Shown here piece after piece: positions 24,751 to 37,150 of a DNA stretch of 64,000 nt. Origin of the DNA: Viscum album (taxonomy: Eukaryota; Streptophyta; Magnoliopsida; Santalales; Viscaceae); assembly GCA_963277665.1 (NCBI GenBank), contig OY728165.1:1754634772-1754698771 (forward strand), written 5' to 3'. The notes below the pieces were generated by a model. That model saw only the letters and a program-made list of their open reading frames with translations, made no database searches and was not told where the DNA came from. Position numbers and translations under genes: made by a program. Numbering within the stretch: position 1 is the stretch's first letter; the number at the start of each line of letters is the position of its first letter.

Positions 24751-27700
24751 AACTATTATAGTGAAATGTCAACTTGTATCTTCAAGAAAGAGGTGTAATT
24801 TATTGGAATCCAATCGCTCAATCCTCCACCAAAATTCCAAGATATTTTCCAGTACTTATTATTATCCATATAGTTACCAATAACGTTTTCTAACCATAAC
24901 CTCTAAATATTGACTAAACTTTTCCATTAACACCATATCTATTGACCAATGAACATCAAAAATAAATATTAAATATTTGTAGATGAACATTAAATATATA
25001 TAGATAACACATGCATAAGGATGTTAATGGATTAGTCATTATTATACTAGATACACAATCTACTTATTCCACAAATGGTCTTCAAAAATATCCCATAAAA
25101 ATATTCTCCTTAGACGTTCCCTAATGAAAACAATTGTTCAAGATATGGGGAAATGAAAAATATAAATAAGAGATCCCTAGTGACTAGTATGGGTATAAAT
25201 GATATATTTCATTAATCACTCTATCATTACATGTTCATAATAGTATGTGAACATGACCATAACACTTTAAAACCATATGTTGTATAACATTGATCATAAC
25301 CCCAAGTCATGGGCTAGATATCGTATATTATAAAAACCGGAATAAAAAAGGGCATTAATTTACACAACAAAGTGGATAATAACATAGAAATAGAATGAAA
25401 GAAAATTGATAATCTCATAACATTGTTAACATGAATAAATATAAATATGATTACTCATTAAGATAGATACGTGAAATCAGGCCCTCATATTAACTTATAG
25501 ATACTAAACCAGGTCACCACATAACCCTTATAACGTGAAACTAAGTCCACACAAAGACATATGTACATGAAACCATATAAAAAATCTCATTATGATAATG
25601 AAATTAGGTTCAATAATACTATAATTAACATAGGAGTTATCTATCTTCACTAAATTCATTGGAGAGATATAGTATGATAAACCATCTATGATTACTATAG
25701 GTACCCCAAGTCAATAGTTATTAATGGAACCACTACTAATTGGTTTTTAATGGAACCACCAATAACAAAAGTAAATCCATAAATTTTTTACCATAATATT
25801 AGAAACCCATAATCATATAATTACATTAAAACCATTACATGAAAATGGGTTTTAAAAAATTTCTTTTTGAATTTAAAGCATAACCCATACAGAAAACAGG
25901 TTTCATAAAAATCTCAAAAATCTAAATCATAAACCATACATAAAAATAATAATTATTGTATCGTTGGATAATATATCATGTAAAATAATAAAAACAAAAC
26001 CAATTTTTTTTTAATGAATTTGAAATTCCTTAAAATGTTTATTTAAACCACCATGTGTAAAATATCATTTCCATTTTAAAGTATTTACTAAAAATAGAAT
26101 TGTTTACAACATAATAAATAATAAATTTTATTTTAAAATTTGATATTGAAAAATTTATGGTATTATATAAATCATTTCTTGGTTTGGTATAGAATATACC
26201 ATTGAGGTCCTACATTTTAAAACAAATACTACTTTCAATGGTTTTGTAAGAAGGCATTAATTTTATTTCAGGAAAATGAAAATAATAATAATTTTATACG
26301 AATTTATTGAAACTGGATGAAGGGTAAAAATAATTTACTACTCTTTTAGTAAAATATTATGATAAATTTGAAACCATTTTAAAGAAACGTAAATGTGGAA
26401 GATAAAGTGTTAGAACTAGAGTGTGAAATAAAGTTGATTTTACTTAAAAAAATTATTTCTCAATTAATAGTTATTGAAGAGGGGAAAATAAAATTTAATA
26501 ATTTTTTATTGATAAATAATATTCATTTTACTAAATTAAGGAAATTTATGACATATATATTAAAAAATGTCATCATCGGAAACATGATTATAAAAAATCT
26601 CGATAAATAAGGACATTTTAACAGAAAATGATTACTACATTAGAAACATCTCAATATTAATCCCTATTATATAACCATATAATATGTAAATTTAAATATC
26701 CATAAATTTCAAGGGAGTAATTATAAAATACATTCACTATTGATTTATACTCCACATAAAATAAACAGTATCTGAATATGGAATATGTCTCATTGAAATA
26801 TCATTGATAAAAAATTCCATTACCACAATAAACACATTTGAGTCAAATTAACCATTAAATTTTAAAACCAAATAATACATAAAATAAAAAAATAATTATA
26901 TTCAGCATATAACATCGTTATTCGGTTTTATATAACCCATATTTACAAAATACATGGTCAATATGGAATATATCTCAAAAAAATAAAAGAGAAACTAGAA
27001 ATCCCTTACCAAAAGTCTTCAATTTCATCATATATGTTTGAAACTATATTATAATAAATAAATTTTTCTTATAAATATAATAAAAAATACTAATTTATGT
27101 AGTACAATATTTAAATAACTTATAACCATTCATCACTTGTTTATTAAAAACTAATTATTAAAATGGTGGTTTCACATGATAAGTTATTCATTTTCTCTAA
27201 ATGCTTTGTTTCGATAGTTTTTTCCATGTTCATTGAATATTGTACCATCATATAAAGAGTGTTAATCATGATATTTATATCATATATAATCATTATATTA
27301 ATTTTTAGTTTCATAATGTAAATATTATTCCATAGAAACACTTCAGTTATGTTATAGTTTTCTAATAGACTAGATATTAAGTTTGAATATGTGATATAAT
27401 AATTCCAAAAGTATGAGGATGTCTAAAATATCTTATTAATATTTTATATACATCATTATAAAAATCATTTAGAGGAATTTATGGATAATTAATTGCATCA
27501 ATTCGTGGGGTTTTATTCATCTCCACACACAATCAACTGTTTCATTTCATTTTTAAGCAATATGAGAATTATATTGATTTTTACATTAGCATATTTGCTT
27601 ATAAATATTTCTAAAATATTAATGTTATTATTTAATAATAGTTATATAATACATTATTGAGCAAGAAGAATAATGAAAATAAAAATTTCTACTCAATATC

Positions 27701-29080
27701 AATCCCTCTTATTCAAAAAGCATCCATATGTTAGAACCAAAAACCATTATATAAGGGTTTTAATATATTAAAAAGGAATATATTATGTGTGGAGGGAATA
27801 TAGTAAAGAATTATTCATGGAATATCAAAAAAAACATTCCGACAATGATAAGTAATGTAGTTAGGTGAGTATTTATAATTGGGGGAAATAACATACTTAG
27901 AGTTTTTACATAGAAGATGGTATAATCATATTTTACACAAGATAATAGCTCTAAAGTCGTTTATATTTTAATATTAGTTGAAATAATGTCTAAATAAAAT
28001 AATAAGATTTAAAATGGAATATTTTAGTCCATTTTATCTCGTATATTGTTATTTTATCCCCCAAAATGAACCCAAATTAACATTAGCACCTTAATTTATT
28101 ATTACAATTTTTATTATTAGTTAAGAAAATTATTCATCTAAAAATATAAAATATTTTTAGTTTGGATGTTACAAAATATTTATTAGATTTTAACAATTAA
28201 ATTCATAGAATTTTAATAATATAATATAATATTAAACCCATGGTTTCAATGAAAAACCTGTTTTCCAAAAGAAAAAATATTCACAAGTACAAAATGATTT
28301 TACATAAAAATTCAAATTGAAATTAATTATCTGTGATATAAACTGGATTAATAATATTATTATTGGATTTTTTTACTTTTAAAATATTTTAAAAGATTAT
28401 TTACCTTTTTAAATATATTATATAAAAAAGATGTTAAAAATAATTATTATTTAAATATTCATCAACAAAATAAATCATTTCAAAAAAATTCAAAAAATCC
28501 CTCTAAGATAATTTTTTCATGATTATATGAAATGTAATGTTCATTTTATTAATTAAAAATTATATATATATGTATTAATTTTTTTATAAGTTATGGATGC
28601 ACCCACTTTTTAGAAAAATACTTTTCTAATCATAAAACCAGATGAATTATAATAACATTCTTTAAAAAAAATTAGATGGATGGTATTTTTTAAAAATATA
28701 AATTATTTAAATTTCATTAAAATCATTATAAAATTGAATTAAAAATTATTTAATTAGATAATAACACTATTTACACCTAAAAGGGTTTTATTGAAAAACA
28801 TTTCCTTTCTATTCAAACGATTTTTATTTTCATTCACAAGTAATTAATAGAAAAATAATTTACATTATAAATGTGGACAACATACAATTTTATTAATTTG
28901 GTTAGTCCTCTTAATACATACCTATTTAATATCTATGATAAAGAAATCACATTTATATATTTTAGTTGTATATCATGATTAGTTTTAACTAGATGATGCG
29001 TGTAACACAAGATAATAAAAAAAATAAAATTTATATGAAAAATATATTTTCATAAAATATCATGGAGAAATATTATGTAA
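24750..29080 (-). repeat. Element B 5' LTR (right copy)
   Basis: Partner of 17650-22104. Anchors are the 32-bp array at 25469-25628, the 27310-27530 block equal to 20340-20560, and the terminal block 28990-29080 (…gtgtaacacaagataataaa, ataaaatatcatgg) equal to 22020-22104. The divergence between the copies is large, so the insertion is old. Confidence 0.5.
25469..25628. repeat. 32-bp tandem repeat in the right LTR of B
   Basis: Five units start at 25469, 25501, 25533, 25565 and 25597, all exactly 32 bp apart, on the pattern 'acgtgaaactaagtccacac'. Copies differ strongly in base sequence but keep the period without indels. Confidence 0.7.
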
Positions 29081-29899
29081 TAAAAAACAATATATTGGGA
29101 ACCAATGTTTATCTCCACCATTTTAATCATATAATTTTTATAAATTTTTTATATAATATCTTGGATCATGATATTTTCATGATGTTATAAACATTGAGAT
29201 CATCACTGCTTCCTCTAATATACATTGGAAATTTATAGAAAGACTTCATGATTTTAATCATTTCCTAGAACATTATGAGAATTACTTTCTCAACACCTAA
29301 GAGATATTATGTACTTTTTTCTCAAAAAAAAATCTCAAAATTGTTTTAAAAACATATATAACCTAAATACAAAAAAATAAAAAATTATCCTCAATATCAA
29401 AATTAATATATGTAATATCCATTAGTAAAAACTTTTTTCAACTAATAGTTTTTCACTAATCATACTTATTCATAAGAAATTTTTCATAGAATCTCAGTTT
29501 TTTATAAATATTAACAAATCACAACCTTCATATAATATAACGTTGGGAAACCATAATATTTTCTAAAGGTTATTTTTTATATAATTCCTCACTTCGAGAC
29601 AAACAATCCTCTGTCATGATAAGATATAACTTTTCTAAAACTTTTTATTCTCAAAATATTTTTTACATACTCCACCAGTTAGTGAAATATTTTCAAATTC
29701 ACACCCTTTGTGACCATAATCCTATTCATAGTATGGGACTTCAATGAATTTATTTGGAATTATATGATGAAGTCTAAACCTAATGTTTAAAAACGAATTC
29801 ACTAAATATCTATTATTGAATATATTTTAATGAAAATATCAAAAAATTTATATTTTTTATAATAATATCCCAACATGAATTATCTTCTAGAAACATTTT

Positions 29900-30265
29900 A
29901 TTTTATTAAATGATACTTAATATCAATGTGCTTCATACATGAGTGTTGTATAAGTTTTTTTGAAATATCAATAGAAAAATAATAATCACAAAGTTTCTCC
30001 AATGTTTTAAAAACATTAAATTTAATTTATTCAAATTAAACATTCATCCAAATATTGTGTTTACATTTTTGGGTAATAGCGATATATTCTTCTTATATTT
30101 TTTATAAAGTCCCAAAAAAATTATTCTTACTATTACATCTCTCCCTACATTCTCCTTAAAAAAATATTTATCTTAATGTTGATTTTTTATCATATAAATA
30201 TTTACCCCAATTAACTCTTTTGTTCCCACGAGTATTTGAATGATTTATTCGATAATAAAACAACA
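29900..30265 (-). pseudogene. Copia RNase H region
   Basis: On the minus strand: GKYLYDKKST (family 'GDxDDRKSTSGY') near 30190, EEYIAITQK (family 'AEYIAAT') near 30070-30098, then DISKKLIQHSCMKHIDIKYH near 29915-29965 (family 'LSKNPIQHSRTKHIDIKYHFI'). These are the diagnostic phrases of the C-terminal RNase H of plant Copia polyproteins, which degrades the RNA template during cDNA synthesis. Stops interrupt the frame. Confidence 0.75.
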
Positions 30266-31929
30266 ATAATATGTTGATACTTTATAAATTATAAAAATAA
30301 TTTTTCTTTCCAAAACGTAAGAATTCATAGGATAACTTTTATACTAAGAATTATATGTTACATCATAGAAAATGTATACTCTTGTTGTTTTATGATATAT
30401 TAACCTTTATATCAATATTCCAAAATATTAGAGATTCACACATTTCCCAAAATCATCTTTTATTATATTCTTCCAATGAGATAAAGAAGTAGATAATTAT
30501 AGAGATTCTTCCATTCCAAAATTTGGAAAAAAAGTTCTTTCCTAATTTTTCATGAGAAAGAAATAATTAGTTTTTCATATGATCAACAAGTAATAAAAAT
30601 GATATTTTTAATTATCTATGTAATAATATTTAATATTTTTTTATTTTTTCAGAAAAATATTTACACACATTTTGTCTATCAAAAAATATGTTTTAATCAA
30701 AAAATACAATATAAATAAATGTTCTTGGTTTAAACTCCTTAATATATATGATTAAATAATCAATCCATTTAGAAAAAGTAAATTTGTTTAAAAACTATCA
30801 TTCGTTTAGTTCAAGGATAATTGATATTTTTATCCCATAGAAGGATTTATTTAACAATCAACACTTAGTTTAATATTTATAATGTAAAAATCAACAAGGT
30901 CTCTCAACGGATACGTATTCCTCAATTTTACCCATTTATGAAATGTGGATTTATGTTCATATTATGAAACATTTTAAAAAATTGTGTCTGATTGTAAGAA
31001 ATTATTTTTTATTTCCTATATTGAAATAGTAGAGAATTTTTATTCAAAATCAACTCCTTACAGAAAGGAATGTTCTTTACATACATGTCTCTCTTCATTT
31101 CTCAATGCTTCACAATTATTAATAACATTATTTCTATACACCCAATTTGCCAACCTAACATTTCGATCTAATGGATGTGGAATAAATTCCTAGGTTCCAT
31201 TATATTCTATATGATCGAAATCTATATTAATGTAATCAAGGAATTATTTGTACTCTACTTTTTCTAAAATTTATTTTTGATTAACCCTGTATATAGGAGA
31301 TGTATGATTTTCTATTATCAACTTCATTTATTTCTAAATTAGTTTATTCCAATATATAAGAATATTCACTGATTAGACATGTTTTTTTATTTTGATATTT
31401 AATGTTTTTCATCCTACCTACATTGACTCAACATAACATACTTCGAAATCATCTGTCTCAATATTTTCATCTCATATTTTTCTATTGTTTTTAGTTTAAT
31501 GGGGAATATTTGGGTTATCCTATAAAAAAATTCCATTAACCTAGGTAAATAATAATTTATTTTAAATAATTATCACATCATAGTAATTCACAAAAAAGAT
31601 AATAATTTCTCATATATTTATAACTTATTGCATTGGGTGATTATCCCATAAATATCATTTCCGTGGTTTTTTAAAAACTACTACAACATTCATATTTTTG
31701 ATTTTAATATATATGATCTTCCAAATACCATGAAATATTTCACTAAGGATATTTATTCAGACCACACTTCTTATGAAATTTTGTAGCATTAGTTCTTTAA
31801 AAACATATGTTCTATATAATTTCAATATCATTGATATCTTCTCTCAATAAAGACATTGAAATTTTTTACTCTTTCAAAATATTACGTCCCATTTCAAATA
31901 AAATTAATATTTTTCCATTATATATAAAT
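30266..31929 (-). pseudogene. Presumed Copia reverse transcriptase region, unrecognisable
   Basis: This lies between the integrase and RNase H remnants, where reverse transcriptase belongs, and has about the right length. I could not find the YVDD active site or other reverse transcriptase motifs. A 69-codon plus-strand frame at 30984-31193 is on the wrong strand and is taken as chance. The assignment is by position only. Confidence 0.35.
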
Positions 31930-32260
31930 ATTATTTAGGGGAGTATAGAGCATTATACTAATTCTAAATGCCATTTTTCTTAAAAAAATATTCAATGTAA
32001 TTATATGCATACTTTTTTCTATTATCTGTTCCAAGCTACATTATGTAAACAACTATTTCTCTCTCAACATCCCATTTATAAAATATGAACATTTATGCTT
32101 CCTCTTATATATCTTTATAAACATTATTTTTTCATCCAAGTGAAATCATTAATAAAACTGATAGATTAAATACCAAATTTCATTGATGTAGGTATCTTCA
32201 TCACATATAAATCACAATGAATATGATTAAGGGGGTTTATATACTGAATTTGATTATTCT
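31930..32260 (-). pseudogene. Copia integrase core
   Basis: Minus-strand reading gives HIHCDLYVMKIPTSM near 32200-32230 (family 'IHSDLCGPM.TPS'), SFINDFTWM (family 'TFIDDYSR', second catalytic-region landmark), then LGTDNRKKYA…YFFKKNGI and LYTPLNN near 31935 (family 'RTDNGGEY…CKKNGI…YTPQQN'). The Asp in TDN corresponds to the second catalytic Asp; the GGE position reads KK here. The stops and lost residues show it is inactive. Confidence 0.75.
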
Positions 32261-33754
32261 TGTGCATTATTACAATAAAATACATAATTTGAAATGATAT
32301 TGAAAATTCTTCTTTTTTTTCTTAAATAGTGAATTATTTCATAAAAAATTAACTTTATAATGCTCTTTTGTAATATTCAAATCTTTAGTTTTCTACTAGA
32401 AATTACATAACTTATTCTCATAATTATCACTAGAATAACCATACATAAAGTTTTCTAAAATTAAAAAATATATTTTAACTTGTTCATTCTCTATTAGAAA
32501 TTTCCACATCCTTCAAACAACAGATGATGCATGAATATTTTATCAATAACAATTATTTTCCATAATCACAATGTTATATTTCACTATGTATGGTTTCTTT
32601 AATATAGTAATCATATAAAAAATCATTATATTTTAGTATTTCAAATTTAATTTGCGCTTTTAAAATTCTGATTTTTTTAACAAAATATCATGTTTAATAG
32701 TTAATACTCCTCCTTCATGATTTTGATAATCATTACGAGATTAGAATTACCCATACTATTAGTGGAACACTCCATATTAAGAATCCATAATCATTCCCTT
32801 TTACATTCAATTATATTTTTTTTCAATAACAAAATAACATTATATAAATTTCCCAATCCCATCTTCGGATAATTGATAGAATAAAGTCTTACATTGAAGG
32901 ATTATGTATTCTTTGGAAAATTGATCTAATTGGCCACATCCTTTATAAACGTCCTCCTCACATCCAAAAATACTTTCTATTACATTATTTTTAAAATACT
33001 TTTATGTATATTTTCTTACTTTTTGGGGATGAGGAATGTTAATATTTTTTATTTTCATATTACTCATTCCTAATTCATAACCACATTAATGCAGAGATAT
33101 GTTGTTCCAACACTTTTATTCATTTTTTCCAATGAAACCATAGAAATAAAAGTATCCACCATGAATCCGTCTTATTTAGAAATATAATTATTCCCTATTA
33201 ATATATTTCAATGGTTTAAATTTCATTATATAAATTTCCATTATGTGGAGGAGAAAATTTATGATGAAATTTTATATAAAATTTCATTAATGAGGTTGAA
33301 TTTTTACATTTCTTCTCAATTCAAGATATCCTATAATTTTTTATAACACCAACAAGGTTATTAAAATAATATGAACTTTTACTTTTGAGAGATATGTGTT
33401 TACCCAATTCATTGAATGAGTTATCTCATTACATTTTACTTATGAATCCTTGTTCAAATTTTTATACATATTTATTAAGGTTCGTCCAACCTCAATATGG
33501 TTTGATTAGTTTATACAAAAATAATCTTCCTTAGAATTATAAATGTTAGTAATATATTCCACAATCCTTCCTCATTCATTAAATTTCATATTATGGTCTA
33601 AAATATTTTATGTCTTCTTATGTTTTTTTAAGTATATCATTCATTATTTATTATACATTTTATTTTCATTATTCATTAATCATATTTATTTCATGAGTTT
33701 ATTTTTTTGCTAATACATGAATAATATTTTGATCTCTATTGATTTATTTGTAAC

Positions 33755-34415
33755 TTTATTCACCTCCTTCTTCTTCGTCACTAGTTGAGGAATCATCTTC
33801 CTTCTCAACATTTTCAATGAAGAGTCTACATTTTTCAAAAAACCTATATTCTAATGATATTCTTTCAGAAGCATCATATTAAACATTATTACATTAAATG
33901 GGTCTTCTATTTCCAGTGAAAAATTTCATTCCCAAAGTGAACTCATTATCTTACCTAAGAGAATTTTAGACTTCATCAACAAAAAATTTTCTTCATAATG
34001 ATATTAATATTGAACTAATATTTTTTGGAAAAATTCATAGAAAAACCATCAAATTCATCAGCACTAAAAACTTTTAGTGGACAATTTACACTATAATTTA
34101 ATATACCAACAAGATAGTTTTTTATGATAATTGAAATGATTGTCTTATTCATTTGATCATCTACATTATCATCAGAATAACTGTTATTAAATTTCCTATA
34201 ATAACAGATTTTAATCTTCTATAATGATTAAATGAAATTTCACCATTAATAATAATATGTAAAGATAGATATTTTCTATTTTTTTAAAATGAATATAATG
34301 TTGTTAATCATGAGAAAGATAATCTATGTCTTTTCAAGGTGATATTTTAGTGCCAAACCTTTTAGGGAATTTTCTAATAAGTTTCTTGAAAATATTATAT
34401 TCATCCATGATATGT
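33755..34415 (-). pseudogene. Copia gag C-terminal part
   Basis: Minus-strand KKLIRKFPKRFGTKISPL (about 34410-34336) matches the 'LRSLPKRFxxKVTAI' segment of plant Copia gag. EDDSSTSDEEE (about 33803-33761) matches the acidic Ser/Glu linker before the zinc knuckle or protease. About 530 bases separate them, in a plausible order. The frame is broken. Confidence 0.6.
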
Positions 34416-35049
34416 ACAAAAACACACATTTTCAAAAAAAACATTGTAACTATGGTGATATATTAATCATTAGTTTCATAAACAATATTTATTAAATATA
34501 GATAATTTCTTAACCAGATTTCTATTTTTATTCAATAAATTTTCTATTTCTCATCAAAATGATTTCAATATTGTCTAAAATTTCCTTATATTATTTGAGA
34601 CAAATAAACTTTATAAACCAATTTTATAATAAATAAAAAATAATATAATATCATGATTGTTTACCAAACTCATTTTTTTAATATTAGAAACATTTTTGGG
34701 AGAATGTTTCAGAATTGGATGAATAAAAATTGTGTATTCATCTAAAATCTACATCCAATAAGACCGAATATAAGTTATCTTTATATTTTTCTCGCCATGA
34801 TAACTATTTTCCATCAATTGTAAGAATACCTACACTATTGAATATATTTATTTCATCCATAATACATATCTAATAGGGGAACCATAATTCTTATATCAGA
34901 GGAAGACCCCAAGGATTATTGAGCCACTAATAAAGGGATTGAATCAATGATGATCATTTTTACAATATCACAACATTACTAAATTTATCCCCAATAATAT
35001 GTTATTGTAAATTTATTTATCAACATTTATAAAAATTTCACATACATGA

Positions 35050-37150
35050 AAATATGATAATGTAATCAAGTCAACAATGTTTTGATAGGACTGGACACAA
35101 TTTGAGAACTCATATCATATAAATGTACACTCTTGTGGGTCCCTAGAAATTCACTATAAAAATATGTGAATAAAACATTGACCAACTATTGTTTGACTCA
35201 TTCTATCTCTTGATATGTGTGATAATATAATCTCCAATAAATTTATATATTTATCATAAAAAAAATGAGAGAGCTAAAAATTATGAAACATTGTAAAACT
35301 CCTCCCTATAAGTCCATCTTGAATAATTGTTTTATTTCCTTCCTCAGATAAATTTCAGTCTTTTGTACATTTTTCCATCTAGTTTTCTTTTTTTTGTGCA
35401 CCTCTCTAAAACATGTAGTTTTCTATCTTGAATTTTATATTAAAAACCCACCATATATCAAATTCTGCATAGAATGAACTATTTGGTTATGTTCTCCAAT
35501 TAAATATCGAGAATAACTTTAAGAAATATCTGCCAAATTAAATTATCCAAAAACTCTAACAATAATTACTCAAGAAGAAAAAAAATCTGTTAGTAATTAT
35601 CCTCTAGCACATATACTACCATACATAGATTTGGTGCATTATTTTATTGTCTCATGTGTGATATAATTTTCATCCATTTATATAGGCTCTCCATTAATTT
35701 TAATGAAAGGAAAAAAAATTCGATTTTCGAGTCACTGAATTCATAGTAATGAATGTTTCTAACAATTTAATTTCACACGGATTATTCTCTATTTTTTTTA
35801 AATATTCTAGAAGAATTATGAAAAACTACATTACCTCCAAAAATACTCAATATTTAACAATATCCATTAATTTTTTGTTTTCCTCATTTAATCCTCATCT
35901 CAAATATCATGAAAAACAATATTCTCATCAAAGTTCATTTAAATATTTAGTTAATGTTTGTCTGATGCTCATCTATTAGATAAATCATTCTCTATATTAT
36001 TTTAAAACATCAAAAGTAAAATATTCTTAGTTGAATGAATAATTTATATAATGAATCCATATGAAATCTCTATATGATAATTTTTTTTCAAAATAAATTT
36101 AAATTTCCACATCTAAAATCATATATTCTATGAAAAACTATTCTAAATATACATAGAAGAACTATCTCTCATTAAAATCACCAGCTTAAATTATTTCTCA
36201 TCACCCTGTTTGAGATCATTGACTAAACTATTGAAACTTAAAAATATTTTAGTCAAATGAACCACCTTAGTTCAATAGTAACATCAAATATTATTTCACT
36301 ACTTATTAATCTTTTTTTGTGTTTGTACATAACTTATCATTTATAGAAACTCCATAACTTTCTATCAATAAAAACTTCATCTCCCACATTGAATTTTGTA
36401 ATCTTATAAAAAGACATTAAGAATAAAACATCAATCATTAAAAAAAAATTCTCAAGATTTTCAATTGTCACATCTCCGATTATACGCTAATTTATTTTTC
36501 TAAAAATGTACTAATGTTCCTTTATTATCATGATCATACCTAAAATAAAATTGATTATTTCAGCTGTTTGTTTTTAGAAACCTCTTAGGGAATATCATAA
36601 CATTATTTTTGTATGATAATTTTAACATAATTGGTTACTCGTGATTTTTTTTTAGAAAAATAATTTTATTATGGATGGAATGATTTGATCAAAGATCAAC
36701 TAAAATTATCCAAAACTAAAAAAACATCTATTATTGTTTATCCGATTAAGAAATTTTCAACAACATTTATTCATTCAAAAAATTAGTTTGAAAATCTACA
36801 CTTTTGATACTTTTTCTATTGATATTTGTCTTGAAATTATTTCAACCACCATGAAAAAATATGTGAAAAATATATCTGGAATATTTTATTAGTAAAATTA
36901 TTTTTAGAAATTCAATTCCAAGGAAAATTGTTTATGTACATATTTTTCGACAGAATATTTATTTAACTTTTGTACTCTCCATATTAGATCGTGTGATTTT
37001 TAGGAATTCAAAAACATTGATTAAATGATAGAATTTATATACATAACATGATATTCTCTGATCAATCATCCAAATATCTTTATTATCCCACAACTTCATA
37101 ATGATAACCTTTTCGACATCCAGTGGCTCTTAATTTAATATTCTAAAATT
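35050..37150 (-). pseudogene. Possible second Copia fragment
   Basis: Near 37090-36960 the minus strand reads DIWMIDQRISCYVYKFYHLI, which lines up loosely with the Copia protease phrase 'WILDSGCSRHMTGDKxLF'; the catalytic Asp is in MID. Because gag of the neighbouring Copia lies left of this, it would belong to another copy. The rest is unrecognisable. The plus-strand frame at 35749-35979 is taken as chance. Confidence 0.25.

Larger units (their letters stand above)
17650..29080 (-). mobile_element. Element B: old, highly decayed relative of element A
   Basis: Two long similar blocks flank about 2.6 kb. Anchors are 20340-20420 against 27310-27400 (…gttttctaat, tatgtgatat), 20510-20560 against 27480-27530, a 32-bp array in each (18334 and 25469), and the outer or inner ends near 22104 and 29080. 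The junction at 22104 matches element A's LTR/internal junction at 7869 (ATTCAAACCCATTAAAT against ATTCTACCCCCCTTAAAAT). The internal site 24483-24501 matches 9790-9808 at 18 of 19 bases. B therefore has the same family layout and strand as A but is much more mutated. Outer borders and target duplication cannot be fixed by eye. Confidence 0.6.
29100..35050 (-). mobile_element. Decayed Ty1/Copia retrotransposon
   Basis: Minus-strand translations give Copia landmarks in the correct order from right to left: gag (about 34400-33760), integrase core (32260-31930) and RNase H (30260-29900). All frames carry many stops, so this is a relic. LTRs of a few hundred bases should lie near 29100-29850 and 34800-35300, but I could not pair them by eye. 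It starts directly beyond the right LTR of element B. Confidence 0.65.

Noticed and set aside
18302..25628. Regular 32-bp repeats resembling a CRISPR spacing
   Set aside because: The repeats are contiguous tandem units without spacers, in a plant retrotransposon LTR.
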